The notes beneath the pieces are model-generated. The model was not told the origin of the DNA and ran no database searches. It saw nothing but the letters and a program-made list of their open reading frames with translations. 6,059 nt of DNA from contig CAMNHX010000110.1 of assembly GCA_946539945.1 (NCBI GenBank), positions 1 through 6,059 of the forward strand, written 5' to 3'. This document shows positions 1-6,059 of this stretch, piece after piece. The number at the start of each line of letters is the position of its first letter. Positions within the stretch are counted from its first letter, which is position 1. The position numbers and the translations under genes were made by a program. The stretch is from an uncultured Desulfobulbus sp. (GTDB taxonomy: Bacteria > Desulfobacterota > Desulfobulbia > Desulfobulbales > Desulfobulbaceae).

Positions 1-3000
1 TGGGACGGGTGGGGGTTGCTGAGGTCATCGGCGTAGTATTTGAGGACGATGTCGGCCATGGTCTGCTGGCCCTGCTTGAAGGTGGTGGCGTCCTCACGGG
101 TGACTTCCCGTTCCGGAAGGGGTTTGCCGTCGATGGTGGCGGACATCATCCATTTGCCGTTGGCGTTGCGCAGGTTGATGTCCTCGAGCCTGCGGCCGTC
201 GTCGAGGGACACCGACTTCGGGGTGGCTGCCTTCTGTTCAGCGCCGATGCTGACGGGCATGCCCTCGCTGTTGACGGCGATAGGCTGGAAGCCGGCCGTG
301 CGCAGCTGCCTGGTGACTTCGGGGAACTGTTCTTGCGGCACGTTGGCGTAGACCACGTTCTTCTGGCTTTCGGTGTCGATGACCCGCAGGCTGCGGTTGG
401 TCACCTTGGCCGTGTTCTTGGCGTCATCGTTGAATGTCTGGTAGAACATGCCGAACTTGCCCTCACGCTGGATGAAGGCTATCGTTTCTGCATCCTTGTC
501 CTGTCTGGCACTTTGCCACAGGCTGATGACATCATCGGCGCTTTGCCGGGCGCTGGCTGTCTGGCCTGCATCCTGAAGGTTTTGGAGTCTCAGTTCTTCG
601 CGGAACACACGCGCCACAATCTCAGCGGCGGGTCGTGCGTGGTCGAAGAAGTCGTTGACATCCTGCCGGAACATCGGTTTCGGTCCGAGCGTCATGCCTT
701 CGACTTTTGCGGTCAGTTCGTACTTGCCCGTAGTGTCGTTGCGGGTCATGCGCGGCATGGCCGTCAGCGTCATGCCGTTGGGCAGGGAGAGGTCGTTCCA
801 CCGCTCTTCGGGGACGGCGGGGCGGTGCACCTGCTTGAAGTCCAGTTTTGTCCCTTGCAGTTCATTGGCGAACTTCGCGTTGATGATGTTGGTGATCTCG
901 CCCGGTTTGCTGTTGAGCAGGTCACGCTCGTTCCTGTTCAGCGTCTTGTGCCCCAGCAGCTGTCCTTCGGTGTAGATGGAGAGGGCGAACATCCCCGGCA
1001 CCCGTTCCTGCTGCTGTGTGTTTCTGTTGAACCGCAGGATGGGAGAGATGACATATTCTATCCTCGACTTGTCAGTGATAGTGGGAAGAGGTTTGCGGGT
1101 GCCGCTGTCCTGGCGTGGTGAGACCTCCGCCACGTGTGACCGTGCAGTTTGGCCGTACTGTTGGGCAGTCTGTTGGGAGGTGTTTATATGGTCGAAATTT
1201 TCGACCTTGAAGGCTTTCTCACCCAGTTTTTGCCTGAGTGTGTCAACCTCTTGGCTTGTCAGGCTCACGTATCTGTTGTCGCCCGACAGGATGGTCTTCC
1301 GTCCGACGAGGTCGGCCACGAACTCGGCGTCCTTGTTGAAAGTCTGGTAGAACTCCTTGCCGTCTTTGGAGTGCATCTGCAGCAGTACGACGGCATCCTT
1401 GCTTTCTTGTCTGAGTTGTTCGGAGAGTGTGTTGTAGTGGGCGGCACGTTCCTCATAGAGGATTTCCTTCTCGGTCTTGGGCTCCTTCGCGGGGGCGGCG
1501 TCTTTTATCTCTGCGGAGGGCGCCTGTTGCTGTGTGGTTTCTTGTTTCTGTTCCGCCTTGTAGAGCGTGAGGTTGTCGAGGTTGACGTTGGCCAGTTCCT
1601 TGGGGAAGTATTTCATCATCAGGTCGGTGATGGGGAACTGGTGCGCGAACCATCTGTCACGGTCCTCTTTGGAGAGCCTGTGGGCACCCGCCTTCTCACC
1701 GTTGATATACAGGCGGATGTCGAACATGCCGGCGACGTGGGAGTTCTTGTGTACGTCGTATTGGATGCTGGCATCAACGGGGAAGTCGAGCGTCAGCTGG
1801 GTGTTCTGCTTGGATCCGGTGGTTTTGGTGGAAACCTGGGCAGGCTCTCTCGTCTCAGCGGAAGGGGAAGGGATTTCTTTCCCCTTTGGCTGTTGGGTTG
1901 GGCCGTCTTGGGCGGTTTGGGCTGCTTTTTGTTCGGTAGCGGTAGGGGATTGCAAATCCTCGGCTCTTTGGCCGGCAGATGGCAAATCCGCCGGAGCAAT
2001 AGGGGAAGGGATGGCTTCGCCCATGGGTTGTTGCGGTTGGGCCGGCTGGGCGGCTTGGGCGTTTTGTGCAGCCTGCTGCTGTGCCAGGAATGCCTGGCGG
2101 TCCTCAGGGGAGAAGGCGAGAAAATGGTCGTTGCCGATTCTCTCGCCTTTGGCGTTGATGATGACAGGGTGGATGCCATGGAGCATCATGTCTGCCTTGA
2201 CTGCAGAGAGATTCTCCTGGTAAAGGGACGCCACGGGACGCTGCTTGCCTTTGATTTCAGGCCGCATGACCTCCGTGGAAGGCGAGACTTTTTGGGAGAG
2301 CCGTTCCGCGTCTTGTCCGAACGTTTGGTACATGAACTTTTTCGTGCCGTAGTCACGCATCCGGATGAAGACCATTTCTGTCGGATGGTCCTTCTTCGCT
2401 TCCGCGTGTATTTTGGAGAGCGTGAGGATCTTGCGGGCCTCGCTGCCCAGTGAGGCCTCTTTTGTGGAAGGCGAGGTCTGTTTTTCCTCCTCCCTTGCCG
2501 TTCTTACCTTTCCTGCCTGGGCAGGAGTATCCAGTTCTTTGGGAGGGTTGTTGATGATATGTGAGAGCAGGCTGGCGATGGTCTTGTCATTCGCCTTGAG
2601 GATGTTGACCGATCTCTCCTTGCCTTGGTCGTCATTGCCATACAGCCGTATGGAGCCGTCCTTCTCACGGATGACCCTGTTGACTTCGAATGCGATACCC
2701 TTGGACGTTGTCGTCATGATGGGCTGTTCCGGGGCGATGCCGAATCCCCGGTTGCTGCCGATGAGCTCGCCGAGTTTGGAGACGATGTCCTTGGTGCCGG
2801 TATGATGGCCGTCTGGGGCCTGCTGGTTCGGGGTGTCCGCTTGGGAAGGTTTCGGGGCGGTGTACTCCTCTTTTTGATGGGACTGGTTCCTGGTGAGCTT
2901 GGGGTCTGGCAGCTGGTCGCAGATGGCCACCCGTTGGCCCGCCCTGATCAGTTTGGGAAGGTAGGAGTCCAGGGCATGGTGGGGGAATCCCGCCATCTCC

Positions 3001-3911
3001 AAGGCTTTCCCGTCAGGCCCTTTCCGGCTGTTGCTCCTTGTCAGTGTTATCCCGAGGATGGAGGAAGCCTTTTGCGCGTCCTGCAGGTAAGTCTCGTAGA
3101 AGTCACCGACACGGAAGAGCAGCAGTGCGTCGGGATGCTTGGCTTTGAGGTCGAGGTACTGCTTGAGGATGGGGGACAGCTTTTCCTGCTGGCCTGGCTG
3201 CTGCGGTTCGGCGGCGAACTGGCCGTTGGCCTGCTGGGTCTTTGATCCCGTTTCCTGAAGCCTTTGGATTTTTGCCTCGGTTTCCGGGGTGGGGGAGAGA
3301 CTGTCGAGATGAAGGGCTGTCCTTGAGACCGGGCGGTCGAACGTCAGCAGCGACCCCGTGTCCGTCCGCTGGATGTCTATGAGCCCGTTGCCCCGCAGTG
3401 CCATCTCCTGCATCTCGTAGGGGAACTGCCTGGAGGTATAGGCGTAAGTCTCCATTTGCGTCAGTTGCCTGGTGTCGATGGCCGCATGGAGGTCCTCGGC
3501 GTTCCAGTTCTCGAAGCGCAGCGACTTCTTCCCCTCAAGGAAGGGATGGTCTTCGGTCCTTCTGACGGTATAGCTGTTGTTCTCTTTTTTCTGGATGTCC
3601 AGGCGGTCCTTCCCGTCATGGAACGACAGTCCCACGAGGGCTTGCCGTGGTGTAAGGTCAAGTGTCGGGTTTTGGGAGAGCGCCCTGGCTATGGTCTCTG
3701 CCTGTCTAGGCGACTCCGTGGTGAACAGCCATTGGTCACGGCCTTGGTTCTTGGACTTGTCGCCGTTGCTGTGGAAGAACAGGGCGTTGCGGTCATCCTT
3801 CTTTCCTTGCCGGGCGTCATCGGTGGAGAATCCCAGCTGCAGGATTTCCCTGAAGGATTTGCGGGCGGCGTTTTGCAGCTGTTCCTGGGAGGGTGGGTTC
3901 TGTCGGGTCAT
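1..3911 (-). CDS. Large multi-module protein with a MutS domain I; C-terminus cut by window edge
   Basis: This frame is open for 1303 codons from ATG 3911 to the left edge with no stop. Residues 1-205 are an unrecognised N-terminal region. Residues 243-337 match MutS domain I (GDFYE 269-273, MAGFPHHA 306-313, VAICDQ 328-333). Residues 370-455 are module A. MutS-like FYQT modules lie at 512-600, 838-907 and 1140-1223. HxLSxEDR/KYFxxEL modules lie at 707-791, 947-1024, 1043-1112 and 1234-1299, the last three more diverged. Residues 605-704 are a Q/A/P-rich linker. MutS connector, core, clamp and ATPase domains are absent from the part seen, so this is not a repair MutS. No signal peptide or membrane segment is visible. 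The last B-C unit aligns with the C-terminus of gene 1, which ends about 16 residues after the matching point, so little is probably missing. The start is the first ATG after the gap and overlaps a leader stop as ATGA. Function is unknown; DNA binding is inferred. Confidence 0.9.
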   Translation of the reverse strand, partial: MTRQNPPSQEQLQNAARKSFREILQLGFSTDDARQGKKDDRNALFFHSNGDKSKNQGRDQWLFTTESPRQAETIARALSQNPTLDLTPRQALVGLSFHDGKDRLDIQKKENNSYTVRRTEDHPFLEGKKSLRFENWNAEDLHAAIDTRQLTQMETYAYTSRQFPYEMQEMALRGNGLIDIQRTDTGSLLTFDRPVSRTALHLDSLSPTPETEAKIQRLQETGSKTQQANGQFAAEPQQPGQQEKLSPILKQYLDLKAKHPDALLLFRVGDFYETYLQDAQKASSILGITLTRSNSRKGPDGKALEMAGFPHHALDSYLPKLIRAGQRVAICDQLPDPKLTRNQSHQKEEYTAPKPSQADTPNQQAPDGHHTGTKDIVSKLGELIGSNRGFGIAPEQPIMTTTSKGIAFEVNRVIREKDGSIRLYGNDDQGKERSVNILKANDKTIASLLSHIINNPPKELDTPAQAGKVRTAREEEKQTSPSTKEASLGSEARKILTLSKIHAEAKKDHPTEMVFIRMRDYGTKKFMYQTFGQDAERLSQKVSPSTEVMRPEIKGKQRPVASLYQENLSAVKADMMLHGIHPVIINAKGERIGNDHFLAFSPEDRQAFLAQQQAAQNAQAAQPAQPQQPMGEAIPSPIAPADLPSAGQRAEDLQSPTATEQKAAQTAQDGPTQQPKGKEIPSPSAETREPAQVSTKTTGSKQNTQLTLDFPVDASIQYDVHKNSHVAGMFDIRLYINGEKAGAHRLSKEDRDRWFAHQFPITDLMMKYFPKELANVNLDNLTLYKAEQKQETTQQQAPSAEIKDAAPAKEPKTEKEILYEERAAHYNTLSEQLRQESKDAVVLLQMHSKDGKEFYQTFNKDAEFVADLVGRKTILSGDNRYVSLTSQEVDTLRQKLGEKAFKVENFDHINTSQQTAQQYGQTARSHVAEVSPRQDSGTRKPLPTITDKSRIEYVISPILRFNRNTQQQERVPGMFALSIYTEGQLLGHKTLNRNERDLLNSKPGEITNIINAKFANELQGTKLDFKQVHRPAVPEERWNDLSLPNGMTLTAMPRMTRNDTTGKYELTAKVEGMTLGPKPMFRQDVNDFFDHARPAAEIVARVFREELRLQNLQDAGQTASARQSADDVISLWQSARQDKDAETIAFIQREGKFGMFYQTFNDDAKNTAKVTNRSLRVIDTESQKNVVYANVPQEQFPEVTRQLRTAGFQPIAVNSEGMPVSIGAEQKAATPKSVSLDDGRRLEDINLRNANGKWMMSATIDGKPLPEREVTREDATTFKQGQQTMADIVLKYYADDLSNPHPS
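2901..3185 (-). other. MutS domain I (mismatch recognition) region within gene 2
   Basis: Residues 243-337 of gene 2 follow the bacterial MutS N-terminal pattern almost end to end: [16 protein letters not shown], then [20 protein letters not shown], then ILGITLTR, then [17 protein letters not shown] and [10 protein letters not shown]. In MutS the phenylalanine of the F-x-E motif stacks on the mispaired base and the glutamate contacts it; both are present here as F271 and E273. The family match is made from memory of MutS sequences. Mismatch binding by this isolated domain is an inference. Confidence 0.88.
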
Positions 3912-3937
3912 GAGGTGTGCGTTTTGGGGTGAGACAT
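3908..3937 (-). CDS. Possible 9-residue leader peptide overlapping the start of gene 2
   Basis: An ATG at 3937-3935 opens a nine-codon frame (MSHPKTHTS) whose TGA at 3910-3908 overlaps the gene 2 ATG at 3911-3909 in the ATGA arrangement typical of translational coupling. Its opening ATGTCTCACCC resembles ATGTCTAACCC at the gene 1 start (5876). There is no clear ribosome binding site and the frame is short enough to be chance. Coupling is an inference. Confidence 0.3.
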   Translation of the reverse strand: MSHPKTHTS

Positions 3938-3964
3938 GATAGTTGGGGTGTGAAAGCGGGGAAA

Positions 3965-3992
3965 AGGATTGGGGAGTGGTTACCCCAATCCT
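3965..3992 (-). terminator. 10-bp hairpin in the gap between the two genes, possible weak terminator
   Basis: A perfect inverted repeat (AGGATTGGGG / CCCCAATCCT) has a 10-bp stem and an 8-base loop. It lies 33 bases past the stop of gene 1 and 53 bases before the start of gene 2. On the minus strand the stem ends in TTTT, followed by CCCC rather than a longer T run, so it would be a poor intrinsic terminator. It may instead be a partial terminator or attenuator, or an mRNA-stabilising or processing hairpin between two co-transcribed genes. A smaller 5-bp hairpin (TCCGT/ACGGA, 4010-4023) sits immediately after the gene 1 stop. No convincing promoter of the Bacteroidota TAnnTTTG type was seen between the hairpin and gene 2. 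Confidence 0.45.
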
Positions 3993-4025
3993 CGTTCAGA
4001 GAGTCAGCGTCCGTGGTGACGGAGG

Positions 4026-5876
4026 CTATCGGGCCATTGCCTTGGCTTGCTTCTGGGCCTGCTTGTTCTCCATCTCCGCAGGGGCGTAGTACTTGCCCAC
4101 CAGCTGTTCGGGAGTGGCTTTCTGTCCTTTGAAGGCCGTCCAGTCCTCCTTGGAGATCTCCTTCGCGTCGAGCTTGACACCGTCGACGACACCGTTCATG
4201 AACGGCTTGCCCTGGAACTGCCACACCTTGACGTCGGTGACCTGCTTGCCCTCCGGCACCTTGTATCCCGAGAGGTCGGCGGCCTGCGTCTTGGCCTGCG
4301 CCTCCGGCAGCACGCGTGCGTACTTGCCGTCCATTCCGACAACCTTGTAGGGAATCTCCTGTTCCTTCATCGTCTTCATGAGGTCGGGCATGTCGGCCTG
4401 CTTGACGTTGATGTAGGCCAGCTGCGCGTTCGGGCCGTCCTTGATCTCCTTGGTGGGCTTGTCGGTGAGCTGTGCGACCTTCGCGGCGTCTGCCCCGTAG
4501 GTCTGGTAGAACTTGCCGTACTGGCCGTCGCGCTGCACGAAGGTCATGCGCTCCTGCTCGCCAGTGCCCCGTGCGTTCTTCCACACGTCGACGGGGCTGG
4601 CGCCGGTCTTCTGCTCGGTCTTCTGCTCCGCGGCCTGTGCCGGTTTCTGCTCGGCGGCCTGGGCGGGTTTCTGCTCTTGGGCCTCCTGCTTCTTCTCGGG
4701 GCGGTAGCGGTCGATGTTGTCGGGCAGCTTCTGTCCTGCGAGTTCCTTCTCGAAGTACTTCGGCAGCAGCGAGGCGGCGAACGCCGTCTTCTCCTCCGGG
4801 GTCTTCTGGTCGAAGAACGCCTTGCGGTCCTCGATGGAGAGGTGGTGGCCCCGTCCCTGTTTCTGTCCGTCCACGTAGAGCTGGATGTCGTAGACATGGT
4901 CGAGCGCCTTGTTGGGCACGACGTTGACCTGCACCTTGGAGTCTGGCTTGATCTCGACGGTGTCCGCCTTGCGCTCCCTCGGCTGTTCCGCCTTCTGCTC
5001 GGGAGCCTTCTGCTCCTGTGCCGGCTTCTGTTCCTGCGCCTCCTGCTTGCGTTCCGCATGGTGGCGCTCGATGACCTCCGGCAGCTTCTGTCCCGCCAGT
5101 TCCTTCTCGAAGTATTTCGGCACCAGTTCGGGTCCCGTCACCTTCTTGTCGAAGAAGTCCTTGCGGTCCTCGATGGAGAGGTGGTGTCCGGCTTTCTTCT
5201 CGCCGTCCACGAAGAGCTGGATGTCATAGACGCGGTCGAGCACCGGATTCTTGGTGATGTTGAACTCCACCTTCGAGTCCGGCTTGATCTCGATGGGCTC
5301 CACCTTGCGCTCCCTCGGCTGCTCCGCTTTCTGCTCGGCGGCGGGGATGGCCTCGCCCTTGGGTTGTTCCTGCGCTTTCTGTTCCTTCTGTTCGACGACA
5401 GGTGCGGCGATGGCCTCGCCTTTCGCCTGCTGCGTCTGTGCGGGCTGCTGTTCCTGTGCGGGCTGCGCCTTCTGCTCGGCGGGCTTCTCGACAGCCATGG
5501 ACTGTCTGGCGGAGCGCAGGTCGTCGAGGTGGCTGGCCAGCTTGGAGAGGGAGTCGTCCGTCAGCTGTGAGGCGGAGACGGACTTCTTGGAGCCTTCGAT
5601 TTCTCCGTAGAGGGAGACGGTCTCGTTCTTGGTGATGGAGACGGTCTGCACGTTGATGGTGGCGCCCTTGCTGGTTTCCAGGGCGACGCGTTCGTTCTCG
5701 TTGAGTCTCAGCTTCTGGTTGGGACCGATGGCCGCGCGGATCTGTTCCGTCGCCTGTTCCCGTGCCTGTGATTGGCTCGCTGCAGCCTGTTGCTGCTGGT
5801 CAGCCTTCGGCTGTTCCACTTGGGGTTGTTGTTCTTCGGGTCTCATGATTTTTTCCTCCGAATTAGGGTTAGACAT
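4026..5876 (-). CDS. Modular repeat protein, paralogue of the downstream gene, with a MutS-I-like FYQT module
   Basis: The product is 616 residues from ATG 5876, ending at TAG 4028-4026. Residues 11-45 are Q/A-rich. Residues 44-120 are module A (LETSKG 67-71 region, LYG 89-91). Residues 130-195 are a Q/E/K/P/A linker. Residues 196-268 and 308-388 are two closely similar copies of module C (YDIQL[FY]VDG, HHLSIEDRK, PKYFEKELAGQKLP). A second Q/E/K/A linker follows. Residues 442-525 are module B (FYQTYGADA 456-464), and 537-600 are a diverged module C (ISKEDW, KYYAPAEM). The 428-600 stretch aligns with 1128-1299 of the next gene, so the two are paralogues. There is no signal peptide or membrane span, so a cytoplasmic location is likely. 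Start choice: 5876 lies in an A+T-rich context; 5846 is preceded by GGAGG at 8 bases and is an equally good choice. The frame is also open upstream to the window edge. I do not recognise a named family; resemblance of module C to DUF3945-type domains is only a weak impression. Confidence 0.88.
   Translation of the reverse strand: MSNPNSEEKIMRPEEQQPQVEQPKADQQQQAAASQSQAREQATEQIRAAIGPNQKLRLNENERVALETSKGATINVQTVSITKNETVSLYGEIEGSKKSVSASQLTDDSLSKLASHLDDLRSARQSMAVEKPAEQKAQPAQEQQPAQTQQAKGEAIAAPVVEQKEQKAQEQPKGEAIPAAEQKAEQPRERKVEPIEIKPDSKVEFNITKNPVLDRVYDIQLFVDGEKKAGHHLSIEDRKDFFDKKVTGPELVPKYFEKELAGQKLPEVIERHHAERKQEAQEQKPAQEQKAPEQKAEQPRERKADTVEIKPDSKVQVNVVPNKALDHVYDIQLYVDGQKQGRGHHLSIEDRKAFFDQKTPEEKTAFAASLLPKYFEKELAGQKLPDNIDRYRPEKKQEAQEQKPAQAAEQKPAQAAEQKTEQKTGASPVDVWKNARGTGEQERMTFVQRDGQYGKFYQTYGADAAKVAQLTDKPTKEIKDGPNAQLAYINVKQADMPDLMKTMKEQEIPYKVVGMDGKYARVLPEAQAKTQAADLSGYKVPEGKQVTDVKVWQFQGKPFMNGVVDGVKLDAKEISKEDWTAFKGQKATPEQLVGKYYAPAEMENKQAQKQAKAMAR
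4302..4553 (-). other. MutS-I-like FYQT module in gene 1
   Basis: Residues 442-525 of gene 1 show the domain I outline: a strand (MTFVQRDG), the FYQTYGADAAKVA turn-helix, then LAYINVKQADMPDLMKTM and IPYKVVG, matching [18 protein letters not shown] and RVAICDQ of the MutS domain in gene 2. The MutS glutamate position is glutamine (Q458). The relation is judged by eye from motif order and spacing; a structure prediction would decide it. Confidence 0.6.
4629..4676 (-). repeat. 24-bp tandem repeat (two units) encoding EQKPAQAA
   Basis: Units 4629-4652 and 4653-4676 match at 21 of 24 positions and encode consecutive EQKPAQAA peptides in the linker between the second module C and the MutS-like module of gene 1. 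Being a multiple of three, copy-number change would alter linker length without breaking the frame. The similar AEQKTEQKT and QEQKPAQ pieces beside it suggest the linkers grow by such slippage. Confidence 0.75.
4659..5336 (-). repeat. Two tandem copies of a module C plus linker unit inside gene 1
   Basis: Copy 1 covers about 5016-5336 (residues 181-287) and copy 2 about 4659-5000 (residues 293-406). Both begin EQKAEQPRER and end EAQEQKPAQ, and share IKPDSKV, YDIQL, HHLSIEDRK and PKYFEKELAGQKLP. Copy 2 has about six extra residues (EEKTAFAAS region) before PKYF. The DNA is also close, for example the block CGATGGAGAGGTGGTG occurs in both. This points to an internal duplication more recent than the split between genes 1 and 2, whose C modules are much less alike. 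Confidence 0.85.
5855..5859 (-). promoter_or_regulatory. Shine-Dalgarno-like GGAGG ahead of ATG 5846
   Basis: On the minus strand GGAGG is followed by eight A+T-rich bases and then ATG at 5846-5844. Spacing and purine content fit a ribosome binding site for a product beginning MRPEEQQ, ten residues shorter than the product from ATG 5876. Bacteroidota often initiate without a strong Shine-Dalgarno sequence, so the box does not rule out 5876. If 5846 is used, the box itself lies inside codons of the longer open frame. Confidence 0.5.
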
Positions 5877-6059
5877 GTTATTTGTAAAAGAAGAGTATTG
5901 TCGTGTTGTCATCCTCTCCGCGTGGTCCTCGGCCTCCCTGAAGGCCTGTTGCTGCAGGTCCCGGGAGCTGTAGAAGTCCAGTGCGCCGTCGAGCACCTTG
6001 CGCTGCGACGCCGGGGAGAGGTCGTTGAAGTCGGTCCGGTCGGTGCGGGAGTCTTTTCC
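5877..6059 (-). CDS. Partial upstream coding sequence, in the same frame as gene 1 and without a stop
   Basis: Reading the minus strand from the right edge, this frame gives a protein-like stretch with a probable amphipathic helix (SPASQRKVLDGALDFYSS, then DLQQQAFREAEDHAER) and codons ending mostly in G or C. The other two minus frames give R/T/P- or G/L-rich shadow-like sequence and stop at TGA 5911-5909 and at a TAA near 5882. From about 5912 to 5847 the sequence turns A+T-rich, as expected of a leader or gene start, yet no stop occurs before 4026. So either this is the C-terminal part of a separate gene whose stop is missing, or gene 1 is really the back half of a longer protein that also has an internal start. 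I do not recognise the domain. A GTG at 5996 is possible but has no supporting signal. Confidence 0.55.

Noticed and set aside
9..2453. Long plus-strand ORFs 9-1121 and 1149-2453
   Set aside because: Both lie opposite the uninterrupted gene 2 frame, which carries recognisable domains; the plus translations show no domain logic.
2901..3185. A true mismatch-repair mutS gene
   Set aside because: Only domain I is present; no ATPase Walker A, clamp or core region is found in the following 950 or more residues.
3817..4584. 255-codon minus-strand ORF crossing the gap between genes 1 and 2
   Set aside because: It is out of frame with both genes, G/R/A/Q-rich like a shadow, and overlaps conserved modules on both sides.
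4629..5336. CRISPR-like or intergenic repeat array
   Set aside because: The repeats are coding, in frame, of unequal spacing, and correspond to protein modules and linkers.
4047..5570. 507-codon plus-strand ORF rich in leucine, resembling a membrane protein
   Set aside because: It is the complement of the E/K/Q-rich gene 1; the leucine runs are the antisense of CAG/GAG/AAG codons, and the minus frame shows motifs and repeats.
5868..5912. Bacteroidota-type promoter (TAnnTTTG) in the A+T-rich junction ahead of gene 1
   Set aside because: The nearest minus-strand match (TACTCTTC) has two mismatches and no clear upstream element; the sequence is also open coding frame.
5994..5996. GTG 5996 as the start of gene 1
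   Set aside because: No ribosome binding signal, and the coding character continues upstream to the window edge without change.

Overview
The window looks like a piece of an accessory (probably integrative and conjugative) element from a G+C-rich Bacteroidota, most likely a Bacteroidales gut bacterium. That rests on recalled resemblance of these low-complexity, multi-module proteins to hypothetical proteins of Bacteroidales conjugative elements. No relaxase, Tra protein, integrase, RNA gene or other diagnostic marker lies in the window, so the assignment is an inference.

All convincing coding sequence is on the minus strand and reads from right to left. (1) From the right edge to about 5912 there is G+C-rich coding sequence, open at the edge, in the same frame as the next gene and with no stop between them. 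(2) An A+T-rich junction (about 5847-5911) carries two candidate ATGs (5876, 5846) and a GGAGG box. (3) Gene 1 runs from 5876 to 4026 (616 residues). (4) A 114-base gap contains a 10-bp hairpin and a 9-codon leader ORF that overlaps the next start as ATGA. (5) Gene 2 runs from 3911 off the left edge. It gives 1303 residues without a stop, checked codon by codon, and probably ends only a few residues beyond the window. The many long plus-strand ORFs are shadows of these two genes.

The two proteins are built from the same three module types, separated by Q/E/K/P/A-rich linkers. Module A has an 'SKG...LYG' signature. Module B is centred on FYQT[FY]xxDA. Module C has the pattern h-DG-x-HxLSxEDRxxFF...KYFxxELAxxxL. 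Gene 1 reads A-C-C-B-C. Gene 2 reads N-domain, MutS domain I, A-B-C-B-C-C-B-C. Gene 2 carries a clear MutS mismatch-recognition domain (domain I) with the GDFYE motif, but none of the other MutS domains in the part seen. Module B appears to be a degenerate relative of that MutS domain, with the glutamate of FxE changed to glutamine in all four copies. The array of MutS-I-like modules in two neighbouring paralogous proteins is the most interesting signal here. A role in binding DNA during element transfer or establishment is a reasonable guess but is not shown by the sequence.
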